Assembly (NCBI GenBank): GCA_024195265.1
Contig: JAJLRJ010000005.1
Span: 47,672,894 to 47,736,893 of the forward strand
Direction: 5' to 3'
DNA from: Dendrophyllia cribrosa
Lineage: Eukaryota > Cnidaria > Anthozoa > Scleractinia > Dendrophylliidae
Length of the DNA: 64,000 nucleotides
A model generated the notes under the pieces. It saw only the letters and a list, made by a program, of their open reading frames with translations. It was not told the DNA's origin and did no database searches. Of this stretch, positions 11,601 through 21,439 are shown piece after piece. The position numbers and the translations under genes are program-made. Every line of letters starts with the position of its first letter. The stretch's first letter is position 1.

Positions 11601-14600
11601 AGCCGCCCCAAGCTTTTAGGACAGTTGGTAATTGGCGGGGTTTAAAAGAACAAAAGAAGACGAGCCATGTGGAAAATAACATATTTAACTGACAGAAAGG
11701 AACATATCATGCCTTTATACGTGTATACTTTACCCGATGTACTTACATATCTGTTTTTCAGAACAATTTTGATCGATGCATTTTGCGTTTGTTGAAGACT
11801 GGAACTAACAGTACTTGATACAATGACTGATTCAATTGGGTGGTGGGTACGAAGTGTCAAGACACCACTACTGGGTCTGTCTCTTGTGTAGCTCACATCC
11901 GGGCTCTCAAGAAGTAACACGTGATTCAGGGTGTAGTATACAATATTAACAGCTCCAGAAAACAAGCTATTGTTTAATACACTGCTTGGTAGGCACACAG
12001 AACTCTCTTGAAGTCGAAAACACGATTCATTCTCCACTCTCTGAAAAATAGAATATTGATATCAAACCCAGCTCTACAAAGGTTAGATGCAATAGTCCTG
12101 AGATACTAAGGCCATCTGTAGTTACTATGATAGGATAATCTGGAAGCACCTGCCCAAAATACTTCAAGAAATACGGATTCAAAATTGTGCTTTTCAGCCA
12201 CACGAGGATCATGATTGATAAAGGTAAGGCTTCACGACTTAGATTTGAAAAGCGTTATTGTAGCTGACTCTCAATGGTAATTGGAAGTCTAGGAGCGAAT
12301 GTTGAAATGGTCACCGTAAGTCTTTAAATAAGCTACAGGCTCAAAGACATGGTGGTAGTGATAATGGTGATGTTGATGTTGATGATAACATAACATAATA
12401 GTTTATTCAAGATGTTGGAAAAAAACAAAAATACATTATGAAAAGGAAACACGAGGTCAACTCTATAACGTTCCCTAATGATGATGGTGATGATGATGAT
12501 GATGATGATGGTGAGGATGACGATGATGAGGATGATGGTGATGATGATGGTGATGATGAGGATGAGGATGATGATGAGTAACCATGAAAGTGAGGATGAT
12601 GACAACGGACCTAACCTTCAGATGGCGGTTCGACCTGATTATCATCGCTGCGATATTGTCTGTCAAAACAATGGAGGGTGATTTATCTGCATCCATAACA
12701 CTCATAACCTGTAAACCATAGTCATCCAACAACTTGATTAATCTTGGCAGAACGGTATTCGGAAGCGTCTGAAATATAACAGGAGCAGTTCATTAACGCT
12801 ACTAGTTGTAAGAGATTGATGGTAGAGCAAATAACATAATGACAATTTATTGATATTACGAAATATTTTGGTGTTGATGGTTTTTAAATCCTGCTATCAG
12901 GTTGTAATATTTGAGTCTCAAATGAAGGTGGAGGCCGTGAGTTACAGGGCGCGAGCAAGGCGACCCAGCAAGAGTTATTCCCCTCGCCGCCTCGATCGTT
13001 ACTAGCAGCTTCACCGCTCGCATGTAAAATAAATCGCGAAAAGGAAAAGGTTTATTGTTAGGTTTGGGTAACCACGATTGTAACAGTGGCGAATCCATAC
13101 TTTGATTCTTCTTCTCTCCCTTACGATAAGGGGGAGGCCCGTGGTGAATAGGGGGTGGGGAGGCCGGAGTAAGAATGGGGCGGGGGCTCCCAGACCCCTC
13201 GCCTAGTTACGTCAATGTCAGTGTGAATTTATATTCTCAATGCTAGCTAAATATGCAACCCGCTTACCTTGCTCCCTATTTCTTGCCAGGTTGCGATATT
13301 TCCGCTGTCCAATAGATTGCTAGCGATCTCGTACACTAATCTGGGATTTTTTTCCAAAGGTACTGTAGACACAGACACACCAGCTGTCACAGTCTCGTCA
13401 TTTTCTGGATCAAACTCCAATAGCCTTAGCATCGTGTGTAAGGTCGTCATTAACTCGTTTTCACTCAGAGTCTTGTTTATGTTAGGCTTGGTCAAATTAT
13501 TAAGTTCTTCCAGAACTTCAATTGCATTCTTCTGCCTTTTAAACTGAAAGGAAAAAGATAAAAGTAAAGTCAGCCACGTGCCACACGCAGGAAACACCAC
13601 CTGAGCTTAACCCGGTTTATGTAAAATAAAATAACTTGATATTACTATCTCGCCCCTCATCCCGCCAAAGTCCAACATGTTAACCGCTAGACCACTCGGC
13701 ACGCCTCCACAAAGTGTATTGCAAATTGGTAACCTCGTTCCCAGGTTTTTTCCCGCCCCTCCCAATTTTAAAAAAGGGAAAAACCCTGGGAACGAGGTTG
13801 GCAAATTGGTCAACGATAATACCAATACGTTTTAGTATGGGTTGTGTGATATTCTGTATTCAAAAATTTCTCAGTGTTTTCCGTTTTCCAGCAGCATACA
13901 GGCAACTCGGCCAAAGAAATACGCTTTGTCAACATTTTGTATCAACAAGAAGCCCTTATCCTTTCTCAACTGGGAAAGTTTTGGACAAGGGGAAATAGTT
14001 GGAAAACGAACTTTCTTACAGAGCTAGTGCTGGGCGGCATATTTTTATTTGCATTTTGGGGAATAATTTATCACTGCTGACAATATAATATACAGAGTTT
14101 GAAATCCTAAAAATACTTCTTGAAAAAGTTTTAGCCAGTACCACTATATCTGTCATCTTGTTAATCCTGTTAAGTATGTGGCAACCTGTGTATACTCCAT
14201 TAATCCAGTCGCCGTCTGCAATTTCCTGCATTTGTACTGAGAAAATAAAAAGCAGATCGTAAGCTTTTGGTGTATCTGTTGCAGTTAATTTTTTATTTCA
14301 GTTAATTTTTGATTTTCCTTTGTTTCAAATTCATTAGCATATTTTACCATACCCAAAAACAATGGAAAAATAAAAATTACCTGAGATAAAAAATTAACTA
14401 CAACATATCCATATTCTTGTCCCTAGGGACCGCGATCTTTTTGATCAGCACTAAGGAACACGTTACACTTACACGCTTACCCTTAACAACTATTCACCGA
14501 AGTGGAGGTGAATAGTTGTTTTAGTATATACTGATATACAGTATATTTTTAATTTTAATTTTAATTTTTAATACAGTATATAACGAAAATGATGTTTTTT

Positions 14601-17600
14601 AACTCATTTATTCCTGTCAACGATTACAATTTTCGCGCGCAAATTGCTGGGAGGTGAATAGCACTTGCTATTCCGAGTTTCAGTAGCCAACTAGAGCGCG
14701 CCAACAGTGCTATCCACTGTTTCAGTATATACTAATAAAATTATTTACCAATCTGCTAGCAGATGAGTGAATAGTCTGTAGGGTGCGCGCGCAATTCATG
14801 ATAACCAAGAGCAATGTCAAGCTCATGGGTGGTAAATTCTATAGATGGTTTTCACGGCGGCCATGTTGGTGGACAGAACAATGAAATTTTCATCCTTTGG
14901 GAATAAAACTATTTTTATGCGAACGATTTCAATTGTTTCTGTCCACCAACATGGCCGCCGTGAAAACCATCTATTCTTGTTGGAAAATATTAAACTGTGT
15001 TTCGTGCGACGGTGCGTTTATCGTTATTTTCTTTAAAACAATGAATAATAAAGCAATTATTAGCCGTTAGATTTTTGTGATATCCGGAATAATAACAAAA
15101 AAATGAAAGAATAATAAAAAATGTCCCAAGGCGTTTTACATACACTTATGAGAATGAGATCGGACGCCAGCTTATGAAGGCGCCTCAGGCAGCCGCTATC
15201 GATCCATTGTTGATCTCATCTGCCCCCCCCCCCCCTCCCCCCCCCCCCCCCCCCCCCCCCCCCCCACTCATGAACGAGCAATGTATGGCACTGAGGGTGG
15301 TTACAGCCAGGGTTTTGTTATCAAGAACTGTCAAGGTCTTGATAAGTGTTATCAGCCAGCCTTTGGCTTCGTCTGATAACACTTACCTTGACCTTGATTG
15401 TCATGGATATCACATAAATCTCATCCAGTAATTGTTTACAAGCCACTTCAAAAATGGTATAAAAGTTCCACGGATCCATGTACAAAAAGATAATATTAAT
15501 ACAAATTAAAGGTTAAGGTCTTACCTTGACAATGGACTTTTTCCGGCCAGTCGCACAATTTTAGCATTCTATTAAACATCAAACCAAGAGGACAAGACTT
15601 TCGCTGAGAGACATTAGTGGCGGAACACTCAATAAATTTGCAGCAGTTATACGGGTCAGCGGTCCTTCTGTTATCTTTATTAAGGCAAAGACGCGTTTCT
15701 GTGAAAATAATTTTTACAATATTATAACTTATTGCACAGTAGCCTAGCATTAAGGCGATGCTACACGCAACGATTTCACACCGAATTATTTGGGGGAAAA
15801 AAGTTGAATTTATTTGGCCAAACAACATTCATAAATCGATATGTTTATAATTATTAGAGCGGTTTTTAAAATCGAGTGTCGTAAAACCCAAACCAAAGTA
15901 TTCACTCTGGTCAATCACAACAGACGCTCGTAATCCAATGAACCAATCAGAACTCGAAGCAACTACATGTAACCAGCGTTAAGCATGGGAAAACTCGTTT
16001 GAAGTTACAATCGGTTTTGGTATTGCTTATCATTGGTTGACACTCAATTAAATCGAAAACGACTGTATTATAATTATTTGCATATTTATTTTATTTTTCA
16101 TCTGGCTCGATCTTTGTAATTTGCTTCTTTTTTACATTTTAGTTAGGTTTAAATTCTCGAATTCATCATGACTTATCGTTTGTCCGTTTTGTTTGTTTTG
16201 GTATTTTCGACGACTTTACTGACGTCACTCTTGCCAAGTAATCTCATACCCAGTTCTCGCTCGATTCGTGCTCGAACCTGGCAGTGAACATCTGGGTACG
16301 AAATTACTGTCCAAAGTCACTCAAGAGCTGCAGTGAACTATCAATACCCCTTCAGAAACTTTGGAGATACTGAACGCCAGATATGGGATCGTTTGGGTAA
16401 CCAATACAAGTTATGATTGGATGGTTGCCTTTGGAAACCATCAGCCTATCGTAACTAAGGAAAGCCTAGGAAAGCCTAGTGCCACATGCGCCGCCTCCCC
16501 TTAGGCTTCTGGAGTGGGAAATACCGAAATTTTAGCTTCGTCAAAGGCATGTTTTGGCGCTATACTATAAAAGCATCGAATCATTGTTTTTGGTCCGTTT
16601 TTATTAAAATAGTATTTTTCCTTTCTTGTTTTTTTTGTTGTTGTTTTTTTGGAAAAAAAATCCGACACTTTTTGTTTCCCAAAGCAAACTAATGGTCCAT
16701 TAACAAACATCTTAAAATTTAAAAAAAAAGACTTTGAATTAATTAACTACTACACAATAACAAGAGTCTTTTTATTAATAATCATTCTTATATTTTCCGT
16801 ACTAAGAAAAAAAAACATCTAACTTAGTCTATAAATGTGCTGACCTGACAACTATAAACCGGTTGATAAATGTGTGATCTCCAATCCTTTAAAAATTATA
16901 TCTCGTAATGAAGACGATTTAAAACGGAAATTATTTTCTTTACGGAACGAAAACTCCGAAATATGCCCTAAGGGCAGACCTCGAACAATTTAAAATATGA
17001 GAAACTCACTCTTGTGCAAAAATCAGATTTATCAAAGCATTGTTTTGCAAATACGGCTTAAAGTGTATTCTCTGCGGGTGTTTTTTGGCAGCTTGTCTTT
17101 GAGGTCATCATGTACGTACATTAAGTGTTTTTACCTCATGTTATTTCTCATGCTCTCCAGTTTATGTTTCATGGTCGTTATATAATTTTTATGGTTGTTT
17201 ATATAATGTTAGTAGTTAAGCCACGATGCGTTATTTCAGTGGCTGCATATAAAGAAGTATACAATGTGTAAAACGAAAAGAGCTGTTGTATAACCGTTTC
17301 TCATTCTACCAAGCCGAGTGCCAAAGATAAAAATTCATATAAAATCCCAAATATCATTCTGTAAAACATTGAAAAACAAGTTGTACTATGCAAAAGTACT
17401 GCCGGAGAAGTTTCATTTGAATGGTCACACCATGGGATTTCATCGCCAGACTCAAAAGTTAGAACTACGCTATACATGTCTCCATAGGTGTCATTTATAA
17501 AGAGTAGCATCTACAATAAACTTATACTTTTAATTCATTAGTCTTCTATAAGACTTAGACAAAAACGTATATTTTACAAGATCATCCCATTCAGTTAGAG

Positions 17601-18299
17601 GTACAATATTTCAAATGCGATAAAAGCACATTTAAAAACACGCGTAATTTGGACTTTAATGAAGTATAGTCGCTGGATCTTGAAAGTGAGAAGACAGTTG
17701 CTCACCCTTCAAGTATATACGAAGCTTTTTAAATTTAGTGATTTACTACTTCTTGAGCTTGAAGAGTAATAATTAACACTTTTAATTATGAACTTCGCAC
17801 GCATTTGTACGAATGGTTTGTAACTATTTCGAAGCGGCTCAGATGTTCTTTTAAAATCAAGGAAAGAATTTGTTAGATAAATTTACAAAATAATCATTCA
17901 AAGGCATATCTAGTAACTGTTGCGAGTAGATGCCCTTAATTCCAAGTGCAAAGATTGGTTGATATTGCTTGTAAAAACAAAATACAAACTGTGAGAAATA
18001 TATGATATGGTGTGCATTATTGCCAAAGCATATTGTGCCAAATGGTTGATAAAAATAACTTATAGAATAAATAACTGGAACTTACCACTACTTTCATCAT
18101 GAGGTGTTGAACATAATCCTAAGAGAGGCTGAAATAGAAAGAGAAGACACTTTGCAAAGAACATAAAAGATGCGATTTCACGACAATAACAATTTAAAAT
18201 GAATTTAAAAAGGACATGTTTTCGTCTACCCACCTTCAACGTAAAAAGACTGATAATAAAGGAAATTTTAATTCTGGAATAAAACTTTTCAGTTGCCAT
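5100..18299 (-). CDS. Adhesion G-protein-coupled receptor with chitin-binding peritrophin-A domain (12 exons, 704 codons)
   Basis: Exons in transcript order: 18299-18234, 18128-18086, 15698-15525, 14236-14142, 13543-13268, 12768-12616, 12040-11747, 9401-9225, 8648-8439, 7956-7803, 6772-6624, 5423-5100. All introns are GT..AG, every split codon closes and the total (2115 nt) is a multiple of three. The protein has a signal peptide (residues 1 to about 33), a CBM14/peritrophin-A domain (38-95), a GAIN domain (about 127-413), a GPS with predicted cleavage at L413/T414, and seven TM segments (about 436-680). TM3 Cys499 and ECL2 Cys576 can form the usual disulfide. Family knowledge: such receptors self-cleave in the GAIN domain and signal through a tethered agonist, here starting TLFAVLM. 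Chitin or a related glycan as ligand is inference. Uncertain points: the donor at 14142 (GTACTG), the acceptor of the GPS exon, and the 3' end. AAG|GTGAGG at 5169 could splice on to a further exon, whereas read-through gives the family-like NKKVRKG and stops at 5100. Confidence 0.85.
5635..6091. repeat. Dispersed repeat, copy 1 (second copy 30271-30736)
   Basis: About 450 bases from AAGTAATGATCCGCATAAG to the CATTACTTAAA end recur at 30271-30736 in the same orientation with small differences. Both copies are intronic (GPCR here, Ig gene there). No coding capacity or terminal repeats were seen, and the class is unknown. Confidence 0.65.
6172..6453. mobile_element. TA-flanked MITE, family A, copy 1
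   Basis: The ends GAGCAGTTTTCAATTGAGT and ACTCAATTGAAAACTGCTC are perfect inverted repeats flanked by TA on both sides, as for Tc1/mariner-type insertion. Three relatives occur at 15857-16065, 27119-27347 and 32483-32764. The interior contains several ATTGGT/ACCAAT (CCAAT-like) boxes. Confidence 0.75.
7199..7708. mobile_element. Non-autonomous element with imperfect inverted ends
   Basis: CTACGGTTAG...ATTAGCGCTCAAAACTAG at 7199-7240 is mirrored by CCAGTTTTGAGCGCTAAT...CTAACCGTAG at 7668-7708. The interior has a short stem GCCCC-AATA-GGGC followed by GAAAC near 7628-7650. It lies in a GPCR intron. Confidence 0.5.
8032..8073 (+). ncRNA. Degenerate hammerhead-ribozyme-like sequence in intron
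   Basis: GAAGAAGCTTTG, loop TTTTG, CAAAGC and GAAATATT reproduce the helix II, GAAA core and AUU of the Penelope-fragment motif at 44270-44318. The CUGANGA box, however, reads CGAAGA, so catalysis is unlikely. It is read as the leftover end of a Penelope-like element. Confidence 0.4.
9225..9401 (-). CDS. GPCR exon 8: GPS autoproteolysis motif
   Basis: The exon encodes SPDHPVNRKCVFWEYK, WSTRGC and CRCSHLTLFAVLM. The four GPS cysteines, the CxFW and W-S-x-x-G-C signatures, and the His-Leu/Thr cleavage triad are all present, so autocleavage competence is expected. The donor is GAG|GTAAGG. I chose the acceptor CTAG at 9402 because it leaves phase 0 and joins KNRY to SPDHP. The CCCAG eight bases further in would break the frame with exon 7. 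Confidence 0.85.
9871..10894. mobile_element. Foldback element with long inverted arms
   Basis: Arms of roughly 250-300 bases (AAGGTTGCTTTGGCAATTG... at 9871 and ...CCAAAGCAACC at 10894) pair imperfectly. Both contain the repeated GGATCnnnCTCGGATC-type motif (9955-10020, 10728-10795) and an inner arm ATGGACCCAGCTGAAG / CTTCAGCTGGGTCCAT. No transposase was seen. Intronic. Confidence 0.65.
11747..13543 (-). CDS. GPCR exons 5-7: GAIN domain
   Basis: Three phase-0 exons: 13543-13268 (starts FKRQKNAIEVLEELN, helical subdomain A), 12768-12616 (TLPNTVLPRLIKLLDDYG, with D..YG typical of GAIN A) and 12040-11747 (beta-rich subdomain B, with SVCLPSSVL and NASIKIVLKNRY). N-glycosylation sequons are frequent (NLT, NKT, NES, NNS, NAS), as expected for an ectodomain. 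The preceding small exon 4 (14236-14142), carrying GDWINGVYTGC, links it to the CBM14 domain; I do not recognise a domain in that linker. Confidence 0.75.
12478..12577. repeat. GAT trinucleotide microsatellite
   Basis: Imperfect (GAT/GGT)n of about 100 bases, immediately beside GPCR exon 6 (12616-12768). Translated products of it are His- or Met-rich artefacts. Confidence 0.9.
13665..13710 (-). repeat. tRNA-derived fragment (possible SINE head)
   Basis: On the minus strand GGAGGCGTGCCGAGTGG followed by TCTAGCGGTTAACATG resembles the acceptor and D-arm of a type II tRNA. No complete cloverleaf or T-loop is present, so it is not a tRNA gene. Confidence 0.35.
13729..13804. mobile_element. 76-bp hairpin MITE
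   Basis: AACCTCGTTCCCAGG at 13732 is mirrored by CCTGGGAACGAGGTT up to 13800 with a short loop, forming a near-perfect hairpin. Intronic in the GPCR gene. Confidence 0.65.
14841..14974. mobile_element. Palindromic MITE with GGCGGCCATGTTGGTG arms, copy 1
   Basis: ATAGATGGTTTTCACGGC and the mirrored GCCGTGAAAACCATCTAT bound 134 bases. Each arm carries GGCGGCCATGTTGGTGGACA. Relatives are at 23154-23330, 37278-37434, about 42203-42275 and about 53210-53450. The core CCATGTTGG resembles a YY1-type CCATNTT site, which is inference. Confidence 0.7.
15223..15265. repeat. Poly-C tract
   Basis: Forty-three bases of C with a single T, in a GPCR intron. Such tracts recur at 36142-36194 and 36335-36361, and as poly-G at 39192-39220. 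Confidence 0.95.
15525..15698 (-). CDS. GPCR exon 3: chitin-binding peritrophin-A (CBM14) domain
   Basis: The exon encodes six conserved cysteines with family-like spacing: a first Cys, 13 residues to a CC pair, then Cys in KFIEC, CPLGLMFN, LCDW and VHC. The last two gaps are 12 and 7 residues. The CPxGLxFN and CDWPxxVxC blocks are diagnostic of peritrophin-A/CBM14, a fold known from chitin-binding matrix proteins. It starts in phase 1 after TATTTTCACAG (15699-15701 side) and ends CAA G|GTAAGA. One extra adjacent Cys (CC) is unusual. Confidence 0.85.
15857..16065. mobile_element. TA-flanked MITE, family A, diverged copy
   Basis: TA|GAGCGGTTTTTAAAATCGAGT on the left and AAATCGAAAACGACTG|TA on the right. 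The interior matches the CCAAT-rich core of the 6172-6453 copy in reverse orientation, with an internal deletion. Confidence 0.6.
16066..18085. other. GPCR intron 2, no feature recognised
   Basis: AT-rich sequence between exon 3 (15698) and exon 2 (18086). Open frames here lack splice-site context or family motifs. No repeats with clear ends were seen. Confidence 0.4.
18086..18299 (-). CDS. GPCR exons 1-2: start codon and signal peptide
   Basis: ATG at 18299 starts MATEKFYSRIKISFIISLF. Exon 1 ends AAG|GTGGGT at 18234. Exon 2 (18128-18086) follows a TTTCTATTTCAG acceptor and ends with one base of a split codon before GTAAGT. The joined N-terminus has a basic n-region and a hydrophobic core up to about LLGLCS, which is typical of a cleaved signal peptide. 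The single leftover G joins AA of the chitin-binding exon to give Glu37. That phase agreement is the main reason for linking these small exons to the receptor despite the 2.4-kb intron. Confidence 0.7.
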
Positions 18300-19147
18300 T
18301 TTTGACGAAGGTGCGAAGTTGTTTCAGCCTGTTAAGGATACTGATTTACTTTGAAATTAACGCTCGCTTTTGTTTTCCTGTGACCTTCAGGTGGCACGGA
18401 TCTGAGCAAAGGTAATATCCTTTGTTGCGAGATTTGTTTTGATCATCCGTAATTATACAGTCATTTATGCGCGTGAAATGACTGTAAGTGCTTTCTTATT
18501 TTAAAATATTCAATGTGGAGTCGTGCCGCACTTGCCGTTAGAAGATATAAAAGATAATACATGGTGAGCGGAGAAATGAAATTTATCTTCAAGCGTTCAA
18601 CTCGATGTTGATATAAACGATTCTAATTATGAAGTTTTAAACCGTTTTCTGAAGATTTCCGAATATTTTAGAAAATTATCCGAATACTGTCCGATGGTTG
18701 TACGAACGTTTCCGATCATTGTCCAAATTGTTCCGAAGATTTCCGAAGATTCCCGAGGAAAATCCGGAAATGTTTCGATTGTATACCAACACCTTCTAGT
18801 TTGTTTGACATTTCATAAGCACAAACATGGCAGCTAACGTCAAGAAATTGATATCTTCATGATCACTCTTCACATGCAGTGAAAATCAAATCAATATCTT
18901 CACACGTGTTAAGATATGATTTTTCCACGGTGGGAATAATATAATAACATAATATTAGGTTAGAGTACAGTTAGCGATTGGCTCACAAGGCGTCGCCTCA
19001 GGCCTCAGGTAAATCAAATTCAGTAAAAGGAATAATGCAAATTTGACAGGTAGTTTGAATTAAACCGAGCATGGAGGACAAAACGGAACTGCTCCACAGA
19101 AAAGCTGTCTTCAGTCACATCTCAGCTGGCTGAAAGAAAACCTATTT

Positions 19148-19290
19148 CAACCCGCCTGGTTAGGAGAAACAGAGTTTAAACCCGCATGGTTGGGAGAAAC
19201 AGTGTTTAAACCCGCTTGGTTGGTAGAAACCCACCTGGTTAGGACAAAAAGTGTTTAAACCCACCTGGATGGGACAAAAAAAGTTTATTC
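19148..19290. repeat. Short tandem repeat, unit about 37 bp
   Basis: Imperfect copies of AAACCCGCCTGGTTAGGAGA with a GTTTAAACCC linker occur four to five times, with one shortened unit. Confidence 0.65.
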
Positions 19291-19723
19291 AGGAGCCCAT
19301 AGAAGAAGTTTACAAAGATATATTTTCTGGTAAGATCAAAAAACGACTTCTAGCTCATCTGGAATGGAGCTAGAAGGACAGCTGGCTCGTTTTCCGGACA
19401 GCGCCGGGCCTCATATCTTCTTCATAGCCTTTTCATTAAGATATATAGCTGGTGAAACACTTCTAACCTACCAACCCAACCCCATCCCCTCCCCACCCCC
19501 GCCCCTAGCCACTCCCTGAGACAAACATACATATACATTATTTGACACGGTAGAAACATCAGTTACAAACATGATTCACATGTTTGCGGTGTGGGAGTAA
19601 ACGGGAGGACTTGAGATACTTGAAAAAAGATTCACTAGTGGCTCTGACATTAGGTAGAGAGCTATTCCACAACAGTGCCACACTGTAGCAGAAACTGCCG
19701 TCCGTGGTCCAAACTATTCATAG

Positions 19724-20260
19724 TTTTAAAGGGAACCTCGGCTGAAAAACAGTTTTAGATCCAAAGTATTCGTAATGGTTATATTTGACTCATGCTGGGG
19801 TTTTAAGTCAGTATATCCGTAACTGGTTACTGAATGCAAAGTGTTATTATTTCAGTTTAAATTTCCCGCGCGCCGCCATGTTTTCTTTATGGTAATTTAT
19901 GACGTCATTGCGTTGTCGAAGATGTCAATATGGAATTTCGCCGCAGAACCGTGCAATATTAAGCCAAAAATGCATAAAAAGCATATATATATATATATTT
20001 ATAAATTTACGTGATGTTGACTTAAACCGTCGTATTGAAAGCTCACGACAACGCACTGACGTCATAATTTCCCATCAAACTTTGCGAAAACAAACACGGC
20101 AGCGCGCGGGAAATTTGAAAGAAAAAAATGCGGAAACAAAATGTCAATATTCAAGAGTTAAAGATTTGTAATCACCTTCAAAATCCGTAAACCAGTTTAA
20201 CAATGACACGAACTAATGATCTAGAATAAATATGTTTTCTAGCCGAGATTCCCTTTAAAC
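19724..20260. mobile_element. MITE with inverted ends, about 0.54 kb
   Basis: TTTTAAAGGGAACCTCGGCTG at the left is mirrored by AGCCGAGATTCCCTTTAAA at the right. Inner arms (TTTCCCGCGCG... and ...CGCGCGGGAAA; ATTTATGACGTCATTGCGTTGTC and CGACAACGCACTGACGTCAT) also pair. Confidence 0.65.
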
Positions 20261-20493
20261 ATTAATTTCGCTGTATATTTCATCCTCCGGATATAGAGGT
20301 TATCCCATCCTAGTCGACTTAAACAAAGAGCGATAGCATTAGCAAGGTAGAAAGGCTAAGTGATAACCCTAATGGCACGATTTTGTAGTTTTTGTAACTT
20401 GTCAGCTAATTCATTACTAAGACCGTCCCACCGGGGATCGCGAGCAATAGTCGAACTGTGGTCCGATAAGAGCTCGGTATATCGAAATACGAG

Positions 20494-20685
20494 TAGACTA
20501 CGAGCAGTCTCTCATTCCCAGCTAAGTCCGTCGAGCGAGAAACGAAAAAACATTAGCGAACGGAAAGTAGCAGCGCAAAACTGGCTCCTCGCCCCCAGTT
20601 TCGCGCGGCTATTATCCGTTCGCTAATGTTTTTTCGTTTCTCGCTCGACGGACTTAGTTGGGAAAGAGAGACTGCTCGTAGTCTA
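20494..20685. mobile_element. Palindromic MITE, TAGACTACGAGCAGTCTC ends, copy 1
   Basis: Near-perfect arms of about 70 bases starting TAGACTACGAGCAGTCTC and ending GAGACTGCTCGTAGTCTA, separated by a short loop. A deletion copy of 66 bases is present at 62046-62111. Confidence 0.7.
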
Positions 20686-21439
20686 AAATACGGGCGGGAT
20701 TTTAAGTAACTTCACTCTTTTGTTTAAATCCCATAGAACGTTTCTTATCAATTCTCCAACACTTCCGACTATTATCCGAAAGATTTCAGAGAATTACTTG
20801 GGGGTCGTTTCAAAGCTTTCGATTATTTTTCAATGGTGCCGAAAAAAGGCTACCTACTGGCTGGTTGGAAAAATCAGCCAGCTGGCAAGTTCATTTTGAC
20901 TAGTGTCATTTCAAAAACCAAAACAATTCTTTTTTATTAGTTTGCAAAATTAAATTTGGACTTTTCAGTTTAGATCGAGTTGTGATTGGATGTGTTGGGT
21001 TTCAATGAACCAATTACCAGACTTAGCTAGTACAAAAAGTAAACAAATAATTATTTTGCAAATACATCGAAGAACTGTTTTCGGCTAAATGTAGCTTCGT
21101 CACGCTGAGTAACATATTCTTGAAACCCCTTTTATCACTTTAAATTTACCAAACCAAACATCTTCCCGAGTCTTAGAAAAACACTACACAGTGTAACACA
21201 GTATTGTATCGATGCACTATCAGCAAACCTTGATTAAAATGCGCGACAAACGGACACCTGTATTTGTATTTTGTCTCCTAGCTAAACAATTAGCACCTAA
21301 TCGATTTTACCGTGACCAAGATGAATAAAAGGGTTTCCAAGCTCAGATTTTAATCAGTATCGGCGAATCCATTGTTTGATAACAGTAAATGTAATATAGA
21401 AAGTTGGACTACCGAGTTTAATTTACAGGTCGGTCTAAG

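Larger units (their letters stand above)
18300..21439. promoter_or_regulatory. Divergent intergenic region between GPCR and Ig-protein genes
   Basis: The start codons of the two genes lie 3.1 kb apart on opposite strands, so both promoters should lie here or in unseen upstream exons. The region also holds a tandem repeat (19148-19290) and two MITEs (19724-20260, 20494-20685). No TATA box or initiator could be assigned with confidence. Confidence 0.35.

Noticed and set aside
12475..12732. His-rich and Met-rich frames over the GAT repeat
   Set aside because: They are translations of a trinucleotide microsatellite. The real exon is 12616-12768 on the minus strand.
15174..15431. Proline-rich and glycine-rich frames at 15.2 kb (and Gly-rich at 36.1 kb)
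   Set aside because: Produced by poly-C tracts; no splice or family context.
17301..17510. Minus-strand 69-codon frame in GPCR intron 2
   Set aside because: No domain motif, and exons 2 and 3 already join in phase without it.
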